Positions 1 through 7,674 of a stretch of DNA of 64,000 nucleotides are shown in pieces. The position numbers and the translations under genes were made by a program. How positions within the stretch are numbered: position 1 is the stretch's first letter; every line of letters begins with the position of its first letter. The notes under the pieces were generated by a model. The model was not told where the DNA came from, did not search any database, and saw only the letters and a program-made list of their open reading frames with translations. The stretch is from the NCBI GenBank assembly GCA_041595875.1, contig JBFHJN010000002.1, forward strand, positions 45,579 through 109,578. Reading direction: 5' to 3'. The DNA is from UBA2279 sp041595875. Its GTDB lineage: Bacteria > Actinomycetota > Coriobacteriia > Anaerosomatales > Anaerosomataceae.

Positions 1-491
1 GAGAAGTACGTGATGCCCACACTCTCTGCGTCGTCGACCGCGGCGACGATCGTCGCGTACACGTCGCCGAGGCCCTCGGAGTCGGTCGCGGTGCGGATGC
101 GATCTGCCAGGGCGTCGGTGTCCGTCTCGACGGATGCGACCGTCGCAAGTCTTGCAAGCAGCGGATCGCCGGGCGCGAAGCCGGCGGTTTGCAGCGCCGC
201 CACAAGCGCGCGGGCCTCGGCGGGCGTGAGGCGTACGGGGCGGGAGAGCGAGGGAAGCGCCATGCCCACAAAGACGGTGTCGCCGTCGATGAAGACGTCG
301 ACGAGGTCGTAGGGATCGAACGGCGGTACGCCGCACATGGAGAGCGTCGTGATGTCGGCGGCGAGTTCGGCGGGCGTCGCGCCCACGGATGCGGCCAGCG
401 ATGCCAGCGGGATCTCCGCGCCCGGAGTGAGCGCGGGCAGAATCGCCAGCAGGCGGCGGGTCCTCTCGGCGGCGGTCGTCTTAGGCGCCAT
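1..491 (-). CDS. pafC: WYL-domain regulator, PafC-like (partial, C-terminus outside window)
   Basis: The minus-strand frame stays open from an ATG at 489-491 to the window edge, giving 163 residues beginning MAPKTTAAERTRRLLAILPAL. An N-terminal winged-helix-like part is followed by the start of the WYL-type region. The start codon lies inside the end of the upstream regulator (11-base overlap), so the two are translationally coupled. Paired WYL proteins in this order are PafB and PafC, which in mycobacteria form a heterodimer that activates DNA-damage genes independently of LexA (established knowledge). The C-terminal WYL/WCX part is not visible, so the assignment rests on the N-terminus and the pairing. 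Confidence 0.7.
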   Translation of the reverse strand, partial: MAPKTTAAERTRRLLAILPALTPGAEIPLASLAASVGATPAELAADITTLSMCGVPPFDPYDLVDVFIDGDTVFVGMALPSLSRPVRLTPAEARALVAALQTAGFAPGDPLLARLATVASVETDTDALADRIRTATDSEGLGDVYATIVAAVDDAESVGITYF

Positions 492-1470
492 GCCGCGCCA
501 CCACCTTCCGCAGGCCCTCGGCAAGCGTCTCGCGAAGCTCCGGCGGAGAGACCGGCGTGATGCCGGGTCCGTTCTCGACGATCCAGCGCGCCAAGCGCGG
601 CAGGCTCGCAGCGCTCACGCGCCACATGGCGCCGCCGTCAGGCTGCGCTTCCAGCGTACCCTGCCCGCCGGAAAGCCTCGGCGCGCGCCAGGCGTCTTCC
701 GCCGAGAAGCGCAGCTCGCACTCGATGGCTCCGGGTCCGTACTGGAAGGGCAGCAGCATATGGTCGGCCACCGAGAAGTCCGAAGGCGCTTCGAAGTCGG
801 GCGCTGCGGGCTTGCGCGAGTTCACCTCGACGCCGCGCATGCGGCGCACCGCGAACGTGCGTGTCTCCTCCCGCGAGGTGTCGCGGCCCACCGCGTACCA
901 ACGGCCGTCTTGGAAGTAGACGCCGTAGGGTTCCAGCTCGCGATCGCTCTCGTCGCCGGAAGCGTTCGTGTATCCGAAGCGCACGCGCTTGCGCGAGGCG
1001 ACCGCCTCGGCCAGCACCGCTGCCGTGGCGCCTTGAGCGCCTGGGGCCTCGTCGGTCAGCGCGCCGGGCGCGCTGGCGGCTACGCCGCCCGCCTCGCGCT
1101 GCGCCCCACCCAGCTTCGCCACCGCGATCGCGAGGTCGCTACCGAAGGGGAAGCCCGGGTCGCTCGCAAGGGCCGCCGCGACCGCCCGCAGTGTCGCGCG
1201 CTCAGCCTCGGAAAGCTCGAGGTCGCCTGCATAGCTCGCCCCGGCATCCAGCCGGTAGCCGGGTACGCCTTCAAGGTCCACGACCTCAAGCATGAGCCCG
1301 CATGCGCGCAGTTGCTTCTTGTCACGCTCGAACATCCTCAGGAAGGTGTCTTCGTCCTGACCTGCGGGATATCCGAAGACCTCGGCGCGGATCATCTCGG
1401 CGGACACCGGCGTGCGCGTCGAGGACAGATAGAGAGCCAGGTTCACCTGGCGTTCTGTTGCGTCAGACAT
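481..1470 (-). CDS. pafB: WYL-domain transcriptional regulator, PafB-like
   Basis: This 329-residue protein has an N-terminal winged helix (about 1-75), a central WYL domain (about 150-215, with the GRWYAVGRD core where the family motif sits) and a WCX-like C-terminal extension (225-329). PafB partners PafC in the mycobacterial DNA-damage response; single-stranded DNA is thought to be sensed through the WYL domains (established knowledge). The ATG at 1470 has the ribosome site GGGAGG 7 bases upstream. A possible -10 (TAGAAT on the minus strand, 1497-1502) lies about 27 bases before the start. The next gene overlaps its stop by 11 bases, which supports one operon. Confidence 0.85.
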   Translation of the reverse strand: MSDATERQVNLALYLSSTRTPVSAEMIRAEVFGYPAGQDEDTFLRMFERDKKQLRACGLMLEVVDLEGVPGYRLDAGASYAGDLELSEAERATLRAVAAALASDPGFPFGSDLAIAVAKLGGAQREAGGVAASAPGALTDEAPGAQGATAAVLAEAVASRKRVRFGYTNASGDESDRELEPYGVYFQDGRWYAVGRDTSREETRTFAVRRMRGVEVNSRKPAAPDFEAPSDFSVADHMLLPFQYGPGAIECELRFSAEDAWRAPRLSGGQGTLEAQPDGGAMWRVSAASLPRLARWIVENGPGITPVSPPELRETLAEGLRKVVARHGA

Positions 1471-1562
1471 GCTGCCTCCCGGTTGGTTTCCGCATGATTC
1501 TACCGCTCAAAGACGGCTTGGGGACAACTGTGAGGACGAGCGTGTCAGAGGTGGTTTGTACT

Positions 1563-1668
1563 CTGGACAAAAGAAACGAGGTGCGCGGGGGGAGCGCACC
1601 TCGTTAACACGGGCTGGCGATACCCCGTCCATGAGGGGGGAGGAGCGGACGGGTCGCACTGGCCCCGC
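1563..1668 (-). ncRNA. candidate small RNA with two CU-rich hairpin loops
   Basis: Read on the minus strand, a stem of GACGGG/CCCGTC type (1624-1630 with 1647-1653, 7 bp) closes a 16-base loop GCUCCUCCCCCCUCAU. It is followed by a 12-bp perfect stem (AACGAGGTGCGC with GCGCACCTCGTT, about 1575-1606) whose loop is also C-rich and which runs straight into TTTCTTTTG, a good intrinsic terminator for this strand only. A promoter-like sequence sits just upstream. No reading frame of note lies inside. The first loop complements purine-rich Shine-Dalgarno sequences. Existence of the transcript is inferred. Confidence 0.5.
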
Positions 1669-1672
1669 AAGC

Positions 1673-1693
1673 ATGGTAGCAATATTTGTGCCA
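1673..1693 (-). promoter_or_regulatory. promoter-like sequence for the candidate small RNA
   Basis: On the minus strand TGGCAC-N5-TTGCT (1693 to 1678) matches the sigma-54 -24/-12 consensus with correct spacing. The same stretch can be read as a weak sigma-70-type promoter, TTCCTT-N17-TACCAT, with the -10 at 1673-1678. Both readings place the transcription start near 1666-1668, just before the first hairpin. Sigma-54 is rare in Actinobacteria, so the second reading may be the real one. Confidence 0.4.
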
Positions 1694-1808
1694 GAAAGGA
1701 ATTCGTTATCGGATGAACGGTCGAAGCTGCCCTCACGCCTTGCCCTTCGTGCGTGCGGGGGCTACAAAGGGAGGAGAATATCGGGGGCGATGAGGGGCCG
1801 CGCGCAGC

Positions 1809-3272
1809 ATGAAGCAAAGAAGAGTGGTCAAACGCGTTGGCGTGGATACCGAGGCTGCCCCCTCCGTCCTTCAGCGTGCCGCGGATCAGTTGCAGAACGT
1901 CCTTGGCGCCGAGGTCGTCTTCATCGGCACACTGGACTCCGGGGGAGTCTTGCACTGCCACGGCGTGGCGCCGCACGACAATGCGCGTCTTGCGCCCGTC
2001 TCTCTCGGCGAGCTGCCGGCGGGCGCTGCTGTGCTGGACGATCGACGACGCGCGCTGTTTGCAGCTTCATACGCATATCCGCTGTCCAGCACCATCGTGA
2101 GCGTTCCGGTGCATGCCGGTGACGGCACTGGGATGTTGGCGACCGCAGTCATGGAGGATGCGCCTGACGCCCGGTGCCTTCGTTTGCTCGACGCGTGGGC
2201 GCAGCTTCTGGGCGAGTGTGTGGAAGGTGAGCGGGCCCAGGGGCATCTGCAACAGCGCACGGTCGTTATCCGGCAACTGCGTGACGTGCTTGATGTGACT
2301 CTCACTATGACCGCCGAGGCGGTCGTCACAATCGACCTTGACGGGCGGGTCGTCCGCTGGAACCAGGCCAGCCAACGTCTGTATGGATGGGCTGCCGAGG
2401 AGGTCATCGGCACCGTTCTTCCAATGGTGGACCGCGAACTCCACACCACGGTTCTGTCGCGCATACGACAGGGTGTGTTCGAAGGTGGCGTGACACGGGT
2501 GGGGGGCGTCGTGCAAAGGACCGCCGACGGCAAAGTGCTCCAGATCAGCGTCACCCTGCTCCCCATGCATGACGACGACGGCGATCTTTGCGGGGCGATC
2601 TGCGTCATGCAAGACGAGAGCGCCGAAGTGCGCGAGTACGGGTGTGCAGCTCCGGCTGTGAGCAGTGCTGCCATGGCGCGTCTGACGGCTCCGGTCACGG
2701 CGGTCTCCGGCTACCTGCAGTTGTTGCAGCGTGGCGACGCATTGAATGACCCGGAGGTACGGGAGCGGGTGTTGCGTGGTCTCAGGCGCCGCTGCGGGGA
2801 GATCGCGGATATCTCCGAGGAGCTGAGGCTGGCGGCACGCCTCCTGGAGCCGGGCCCCCAGCTCCAGCTGATGACCGAGGACCCCCGTTGTGCTCTGTCG
2901 CGAGCGCTGGACCGTTCGGCCGAAGCGGGCAGTGGCAGGGTGACGGTGCAGATGGCGAAGGGACTCACGATGCGTGTGGACCCGGATTGCCTCGACGGAG
3001 CCCTGACCGGCCTTCTGCGCGGTATTCTGCGGTCGAGCCCGGAAGACGCGGTACTGACGGCTGTCGTGGAGTCGAGCCAGGATGGCGTGGGATTCGTCTT
3101 CAGCGCCAGATTCTGCGAGGGCGTGGGAATCGGCGAGCATCCCGAGTCCGGTCTGGGGATACACCTTGCACAGCTGTGTGCGCAGGCTCACGGCGGGCGA
3201 TTCGGTGTACGCTCCATGCGGGACACCACCGAGATACATTTGACCATACCCGCCGGCATCAGGGCGAACTGA
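1809..3272 (+). CDS. GAF/PAS sensor with degenerate histidine-kinase module
   Basis: The 487-residue protein has an N-terminal GAF-like domain (about 15-150), a PAS domain (about 165-280, with VVTIDLDGRVVRWNQAS and GWAAEEVIG) and a C-terminal kinase-like module. In the dimerisation helix the usual H-E-L-R-T-P is replaced by AMARLTAPVTAVSGYLQLL, so the phospho-acceptor His is absent. The ATPase part keeps only a recognisable G2-like stretch (ESGLGIHLAQLCAQAHGG). No membrane segment is seen, so it should be cytosolic. The ATG at 1809 is preceded at 11 bases by GAGGGG; a GTG at 1824 is an alternative. Ten bases separate it from the next gene. It is probably a signal-binding pseudo-kinase rather than an active kinase (inference). 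Confidence 0.7.
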   Translation: MKQRRVVKRVGVDTEAAPSVLQRAADQLQNVLGAEVVFIGTLDSGGVLHCHGVAPHDNARLAPVSLGELPAGAAVLDDRRRALFAASYAYPLSSTIVSVPVHAGDGTGMLATAVMEDAPDARCLRLLDAWAQLLGECVEGERAQGHLQQRTVVIRQLRDVLDVTLTMTAEAVVTIDLDGRVVRWNQASQRLYGWAAEEVIGTVLPMVDRELHTTVLSRIRQGVFEGGVTRVGGVVQRTADGKVLQISVTLLPMHDDDGDLCGAICVMQDESAEVREYGCAAPAVSSAAMARLTAPVTAVSGYLQLLQRGDALNDPEVRERVLRGLRRRCGEIADISEELRLAARLLEPGPQLQLMTEDPRCALSRALDRSAEAGSGRVTVQMAKGLTMRVDPDCLDGALTGLLRGILRSSPEDAVLTAVVESSQDGVGFVFSARFCEGVGIGEHPESGLGIHLAQLCAQAHGGRFGVRSMRDTTEIHLTIPAGIRAN

Positions 3273-3282
3273 GGGGGTAGGC

Positions 3283-4263
3283 ATGGATATGCAAGATGGG
3301 AACGTCGTCGAAGGCGGAGAGACAGCCGTCGAGAGCATTCCGCGCAAGAAGGGGATCAGTGCGTGGGTCTGGGTGGTAGCCGTGTTGGCGCTGGCGCTTG
3401 TCGCTGCAGCCGTCTACATGGGGTTGCAGCAGACCACCCGGGTTCGCGCGGCTGAGGACAAACTGGAAACCGCCGTTGAGATGCTCGCAGAGGTGGAGGA
3501 CGTAGTCATCGCTGCGGACGAAGTGGTGCAGGCAGAGATCACATCGGACCTCGCATCCACCGCCGCTGAGGCGCAGGAGCAGTTGCCCCAGGCGCGCAAG
3601 GACCTGTCCGATGCCATAGAGCTGCTGGTGGCCGCCCGGATCGACTTGACAGAGGACGATCAGGTGCTGGCCCAGGCGCTGCAGGCTGCCGCCGAGGCGA
3701 GGGCCGAGATGCTCCAGGAGGCCGAGACGATCCTTGCAGCCAACAAGCTTGCTGCCGGTGCGTTGCAGCCCGCAGCTGATGGGTGGGCGTTGGTGGCCGA
3801 AGCCGAGAAGCTCAGCCAGGATGCCGTCGTGCAGTACAACAAGCACACCAAGGAGGGCGTGGAGAACTCCACCAAGCTCTCCAAAGAAGCGGTGGAGAAG
3901 CTTGCCGCGGCCCGGTCCAGCATCGAGACGGCGTCGGTCACGTTCCCGGACGCGGAACTCAAGCAGTTCATCGATTACATCGACGCGCGCGAGGAGCTTC
4001 TGGAAAGCTCGATGAAGATCGACTCCACATGGCTGGACGGCAAGTTGGAGGACGCAAACGACATGCTGGACGCGTACTCCAAGCAGGAGACCGCGCTTAT
4101 CGCTCAAGGCAAGGAGCTTCCCGCATCTCCCAAGATCGCCATCGCTGATGCGTATGAGGCACTGGCCGCCGAGCCGACCGACCGCTACTTCGCAGCCCGG
4201 GACAGGGCGCGCGCGGCCGATGAGAAGGTACAGGAATTGAGCGAGGCGCTCGCAGCGGAATGA
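3283..4263 (+). CDS. single-pass membrane protein with long coiled coil, unknown function
   Basis: I do not recognise this 326-residue protein. A short polar N-terminus (1-25) is followed by one membrane helix (about 26-47, WVWVVAVLALALVAAAVYMG). Then comes a long, Ala/Glu/Lys-rich, heptad-like helical region to the C-terminus with no cysteines, suggesting an external or periplasm-like coiled-coil stalk. The start has GGGGGTAGGC upstream. It lies 10 bases after the GAF/PAS gene and 18 bases before the 7-TM gene, so the three look like one transcription unit and perhaps one membrane signalling assembly (inference). Confidence 0.65.
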   Translation: MDMQDGNVVEGGETAVESIPRKKGISAWVWVVAVLALALVAAAVYMGLQQTTRVRAAEDKLETAVEMLAEVEDVVIAADEVVQAEITSDLASTAAEAQEQLPQARKDLSDAIELLVAARIDLTEDDQVLAQALQAAAEARAEMLQEAETILAANKLAAGALQPAADGWALVAEAEKLSQDAVVQYNKHTKEGVENSTKLSKEAVEKLAAARSSIETASVTFPDAELKQFIDYIDAREELLESSMKIDSTWLDGKLEDANDMLDAYSKQETALIAQGKELPASPKIAIADAYEALAAEPTDRYFAARDRARAADEKVQELSEALAAE

Positions 4264-4281
4264 CCATGGAGAGGAGCACGT

Positions 4282-5022
4282 ATGTCTGACGCGTTCTGGT
4301 CGAGCTGGCTCTGGCCGCTGGCTACCGGAGTCATCGGGTTCGCCTACGTCACGCTGCTTGCGGTGCAGTGGTACCGCCGGCGCAAGCCCCATCAGGCGGC
4401 ATGGGCGGTGGGCTTTTTGTTCTATGCGGTGGCAGCCGTCATGGAGGCATGGTCCGAGAAGACCCTCTACTGGGACCCGACCGTGTATCGCGTCTACATC
4501 GTCCTCGCGGCGTCGCTCGTCGGCTTTCTGGGCCTAGGGACGCTCTATCTCATCACTAAGAAGCGCACGCTGGGCAACCTGTACCTGGCGTTCAACATCG
4601 TGTGCCTCGCTGTGTTCCTCTACGGCACCTTCACGGCCGATCTCATGATGGACAAGCTTATCCCCGGCATCACCGTGGGAGGTCAGGCGTTGGGTGCGAG
4701 CATGTCGTTCCCACGTGCCATGAGCTTCGCGTTCAACATCCCGGGCACCCTGCTGCTGCTGGGGGGCTCCACGTACTCCATCCTCAAGTTCTGGCCCAAG
4801 AAGGAGTACCGCTACCGCGCGTGGGCCAACGTGCTCATCATCATCGGCACGCTGCTGATCGCTGGTGCGGGCTCGATGGCGCGCGCCGGTCAGACGGTGG
4901 GCCTGTATCCGGGCGAGATGGTCGCCTCGGCGGTCTTGCTCGCGGGCTTCCTCATGGCGGGAACGCTTGAGAAGGGCGCGAAGCAGATCAAGGCGCGAAG
5001 GGCCGCGGAGGCAGGGGCCTGA
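4282..5022 (+). CDS. seven-TM integral membrane protein, unknown function
   Basis: The 246-residue protein shows about seven hydrophobic helices (roughly 12-32, 40-57, 68-90, 97-118, 140-162, 180-198, 210-228) and a short basic C-terminal tail (KGAKQIKARR). The ATG at 4282 has GAGAGGAG 5-6 bases upstream. I see no catalytic motif or metal-binding pattern. It ends the three-gene unit beginning at 1809. A sensory or scaffold membrane partner of the upstream proteins is possible, but that is inference from context only. Confidence 0.65.
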   Translation: MSDAFWSSWLWPLATGVIGFAYVTLLAVQWYRRRKPHQAAWAVGFLFYAVAAVMEAWSEKTLYWDPTVYRVYIVLAASLVGFLGLGTLYLITKKRTLGNLYLAFNIVCLAVFLYGTFTADLMMDKLIPGITVGGQALGASMSFPRAMSFAFNIPGTLLLLGGSTYSILKFWPKKEYRYRAWANVLIIIGTLLIAGAGSMARAGQTVGLYPGEMVASAVLLAGFLMAGTLEKGAKQIKARRAAEAGA

Positions 5023-5153
5023 CGCAGGCAGACTGCTTCATAAAACCGCAGCTAGAGACACTATTTAGCCGCTTATCCTATGCATGCATCCGACGGTATG
5101 GCCCGTTCGTCGAGTGCTGCTGAAAGCGGTTTGCTGCCTCGTTCCAGCGGGTA

Positions 5154-5193
5154 GTGAACCTTGTCTACGGTCGGAGACCTAGAGGGGGTTCAC
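5154..5193 (+). promoter_or_regulatory. hairpin in the leader of the secreted protein gene
   Basis: GTGAACC (5154-5160) pairs perfectly with GGTTCAC (5187-5193), enclosing a second small stem GTCT/AGAC (5163-5166 with 5175-5178). It lies about 80 bases upstream of the ATG at 5276 and has no U-tract, so it looks like a leader structure rather than a terminator. Confidence 0.35.
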
Positions 5194-5275
5194 CGGCTGT
5201 CGAGCGTCGTCCGAGAGTGAGTAACCACTGATGCCTCGACGATGCGGTACGACCGAAGGGATGAGGGGGCGCGCG

Positions 5276-6391
5276 ATGAAGAAGCCAACCGTACTCGTGT
5301 TCATGCTTGTGCTCAGCATGGTGTTCGCGCTGTCGGCTCCATTGGCTGTGGCGGGCAAGGCGACTCCGGGGGATCAGCCGAAGCCGGGGAAACCGGCACC
5401 GGACCCGGACCCGGATGAAGAAGTCGTGCTCACGACCAACCTCTCGTTCCCGGTTGTGATGACCGAGTACCTGGAACGTTTCTACGAGACCACGACCACT
5501 GTTGAATTGAACAACCAGGGTGAAGAGGTGGAACGGACCGTCTTCGTGCTCGGGGACGATGGCAACCCGATATTCCTTGAGGTCACCCAAAGCATCACGC
5601 AACAGTACTTGGGGTCGCATCCAGGCCTGGTGGATTTCGACTACGGCGCCTGGCTTCCCGGTGACGACTCCACAACCGACGTCGTAGAAGAAGCGTACTG
5701 GTTCAGCCAGGACCTTGTTGAGTACCTGAACGAGAACGGGCCGTGGTATCCACAGCCCGTGCAAGACCAGTACGCCAACAATGCATGGCAAGCAGATACC
5801 CGGAAGACGGCCGACGACGAACTCGTGGCAATCGACTTCATCGACTGGGGCAACCCGCTTGAGAATATCAGCCCCACGGTGGGCTACCGCTTCCCCGTGG
5901 AGATCGCTCTCTACCAGAAGCTTGATGAGACGGCTTCGATGACCGCCTACAAGATGGCATGTCTTGAGTATCAGAGCAGCAAAGAGGAGCTGTTCGGGAC
6001 CGCGAGCGTCGACGGGGACTTCACCTGGCAGTCTTGCTATGCCACGGTGCTCACCAACAACTTCTACGCCGAGGTCCATTCACCCACTGGTGCCATAACC
6101 AAAGTCGACCTCGAGCCGGCTATCGGCCCAAGCGGCAAGATGAACTTCGCCTCTGCCGGCGGCGGATGGATGCCTACGGTTCCGGGAATGCACCGGATCA
6201 TTTTCAGGGTCGCGGATCCCGACATCACGCTGGCGGGTGCGATCGTCAACAACGATGAGCACTACTGCATGCCGCTGGGTCTGAAGATGGAGGATCTCAG
6301 CCGCAACAAGCTGGAACTCACCGGTGTCTACGGCAACGAGACGTGGATCGATGTCATGGTAGTGGCCAACAACAGTAATCGGAAGAAGTAG
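5276..6391 (+). CDS. secreted protein of unknown function
   Basis: The chosen ATG at 5276 gives MKKPTVLVFMLVLSMVFALSAPLAVAG, a classical signal peptide cleaved near residue 27. An upstream in-frame ATG at 5231 would bury it. GAGGGGG lies 6 bases before the start. The mature protein (about 344 residues) begins with a Pro/Asp/Lys-rich spacer (GDQPKPGKPAPDPDPDEE) and has two cysteines in the body plus one near the end. I recognise no family. It stands alone, ends 5 bases from the convergent Crp/Fnr gene, and its ribosome-site context closely resembles that of the gene at 1809. Confidence 0.65.
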   Translation: MKKPTVLVFMLVLSMVFALSAPLAVAGKATPGDQPKPGKPAPDPDPDEEVVLTTNLSFPVVMTEYLERFYETTTTVELNNQGEEVERTVFVLGDDGNPIFLEVTQSITQQYLGSHPGLVDFDYGAWLPGDDSTTDVVEEAYWFSQDLVEYLNENGPWYPQPVQDQYANNAWQADTRKTADDELVAIDFIDWGNPLENISPTVGYRFPVEIALYQKLDETASMTAYKMACLEYQSSKEELFGTASVDGDFTWQSCYATVLTNNFYAEVHSPTGAITKVDLEPAIGPSGKMNFASAGGGWMPTVPGMHRIIFRVADPDITLAGAIVNNDEHYCMPLGLKMEDLSRNKLELTGVYGNETWIDVMVVANNSNRKK

Positions 6392-6396
6392 TGCCG

Positions 6397-7104
6397 CTAG
6401 TCCTCTTCGTAACCTGATCCAAGCCGTGCGAGTGCGCCGACGTCGAACACGATGACGTCGGCGCCTCTTACTTCCAGGACGCTGTCGTCACGCAGTCTGC
6501 CGAAGGCGCGCGAGAGGGTCTCCGGCACCGTGCCAAGTGAGGATGCAAGCTCGGTCTTCGTCATCCCCAGAGACACTTTCAGTCCTTCGGTGGTGGCCTC
6601 GCCAACCGCGAGCGAGCGCTGGAACAGGTAGCGCGCCAACCTTCCCGGGACGTCCAGGGCGAGTGTCTGAACGACGCTCGTGAGGTTGATCACGCGCGAG
6701 GCGAGGTCGGAGATCAGACTGCGTGCGACCTCGGGTTCGGCGGCCATGAGGTCGTAGAGCGCCTCGCGGGGTAGCCAGGCGATCGTCGAAGGCGTCACCG
6801 CGTCTATGTGTGCGGGGTAGCGACCTCCTGCAAGCGCGGCTACCGCTGCGAGCGGGTCACCGGTCTGCAGCGTCTCGAAGGTGATCGTGCGCCCGTCCGC
6901 CTGCAGGTGGAAGACGCGCGCCTTGCCGGCCACCAGCACCCCGAAGCGCTCGGCAGCGTCACCTTCGGCAGCAAGCGGCGCTCCTCTCGGCACGTCCATG
7001 ACGTGGGCTTTTGAGGCGAGCCGCCTGACAGAATCATCGGACGCCGGGCGCCACAGTCGGCACGCACGCAGGGCTTTTATCACATCGGTGCGGGTATGGG
7101 GCAC
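6397..7104 (-). CDS. Crp/Fnr-family regulator of the hcp operon (HcpR-like)
   Basis: The 235-residue protein has a cyclic-nucleotide-type sensor domain (about 25-140) and a Crp-type helix-turn-helix (about 160-225, TKTELASSLGTVPETLSRAFGRLRDD). It lacks the FNR cysteine cluster, as do HcpR-type NO regulators. The start is GTG at 7104 with AAGGAG upstream. It is divergent from the nitrosative-stress operon, and a perfect TTGAC-N4-GTCAA palindrome lies between them, so it very likely controls that operon and perhaps itself (inference from position; regulators of this family commonly control hcp, established knowledge). Confidence 0.8.
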   Translation of the reverse strand: MPHTRTDVIKALRACRLWRPASDDSVRRLASKAHVMDVPRGAPLAAEGDAAERFGVLVAGKARVFHLQADGRTITFETLQTGDPLAAVAALAGGRYPAHIDAVTPSTIAWLPREALYDLMAAEPEVARSLISDLASRVINLTSVVQTLALDVPGRLARYLFQRSLAVGEATTEGLKVSLGMTKTELASSLGTVPETLSRAFGRLRDDSVLEVRGADVIVFDVGALARLGSGYEED

Positions 7105-7147
7105 AGTGTCTCCTTAGTGGTGGTCACTTGAAAGAGTCACTGTCAGT

Positions 7148-7161
7148 TTGACCTTCGTCAA
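7148..7161. promoter_or_regulatory. Crp/Fnr-type operator, TTGAC-N4-GTCAA
   Basis: TTGACCTTCGTCAA is a perfect inverted repeat of the FNR/DNR/HcpR type between the divergent regulator and hcp operon. If the sequence TACGGT (7185-7190) acts as -10, the palindrome centre lies about 42 bases upstream of the start, the class II activator position. An alternative -10 is TGTAAT at 7193-7198. Confidence 0.65.
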
Positions 7162-7229
7162 GGATGTCCGGGTTCCAACAGGGGTACGGTCTTGTAATCA
7201 CAACGCGACAGAGTGAGGAGAACCCGGCA

Positions 7230-7652
7230 GTGAGCGATCGGTTTACGGAGCGAATGCGCGACGCGGAGGTCATCAAAGACACCCGCCTGCTGGGCGATTT
7301 CACCGTCATCTACTGCAAGGGCGTGCATCCGGACGCGGTGCGCACGCCACTGGTCAGCGACGGCGCCGCGCTTGGCGTCTATGGCAAGAAGCCGCCGGTC
7401 GTGTGTGAGAGATGCGCTGAGCTGCTTGCTTATGCCGAGAAGCGCCGCGCTTTCTGTCCCAAAGACCCCAAGCCTTTCTGCAGCCACTGCGATACGCACT
7501 GCTACAAGCCGGATATGCGCGAGTACATGCGCGAGGTCATGCGCTACGCAGGACCGAGGTCGATGTGGCACGGCCACGCCGTGGACGGCGTGAAGCACCT
7601 GTTGGAAGGACGCAAGCACAAAAAGGAGATGCGCCGCACCAATGGTGCGTAG
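7230..7652 (+). CDS. ygbA: YgbA-family nitrosative-stress protein
   Basis: The 140-residue protein matches the YgbA_NO (nitrous oxide-stimulated promoter) family: an IYCKG segment near residue 30, CERCAELLAYAEKRRAFC in the middle, then CSHCDTHCYKPDMREYMREVMRYAGPRSM. The conserved cysteines suggest a metal or Fe-S site. In enterobacteria ygbA is induced by nitric oxide (established knowledge); its chemistry is unclear. The GTG at 7230 follows GAGGAG with 7 bases spacing; an upstream ATG at 7164 lies inside the control region and lacks a ribosome site. It opens the operon with the ferredoxin and hcp. Confidence 0.85.
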   Translation: MSDRFTERMRDAEVIKDTRLLGDFTVIYCKGVHPDAVRTPLVSDGAALGVYGKKPPVVCERCAELLAYAEKRRAFCPKDPKPFCSHCDTHCYKPDMREYMREVMRYAGPRSMWHGHAVDGVKHLLEGRKHKKEMRRTNGA

Positions 7653-7674
7653 CGCAAGACGAGAGGACACCCCC

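Larger units (their letters stand above)
1471..1808. other. intergenic region, 338 bp, between pafB and the GAF/PAS protein
   Basis: No convincing protein gene. It holds a minus-strand promoter-like sequence at 1673-1693, a candidate two-hairpin RNA at 1563-1668 and the leader of the rightward gene. That leader has GGGAGGAG at 1769-1776 and ATGAGGGG at 1790-1797; the latter is the likely ribosome site for the ATG at 1809. Confidence 0.6.

Noticed and set aside
10..312. Open frame on the plus strand at the left edge
   Set aside because: It is the shadow of the pafC-like gene; composition and the coupled start favour the minus strand.
1545..1976. 143-codon minus-strand frame across the pafB upstream gap
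   Set aside because: It overlaps the rightward sensor gene, reads through the terminator hairpin, has no ribosome site and a protein-unlike composition.
7129..7141. TTGA-N4-GTCA-like second Crp/Fnr site next to the perfect palindrome
   Set aside because: Half-site spacing is one base short and one arm mismatches.
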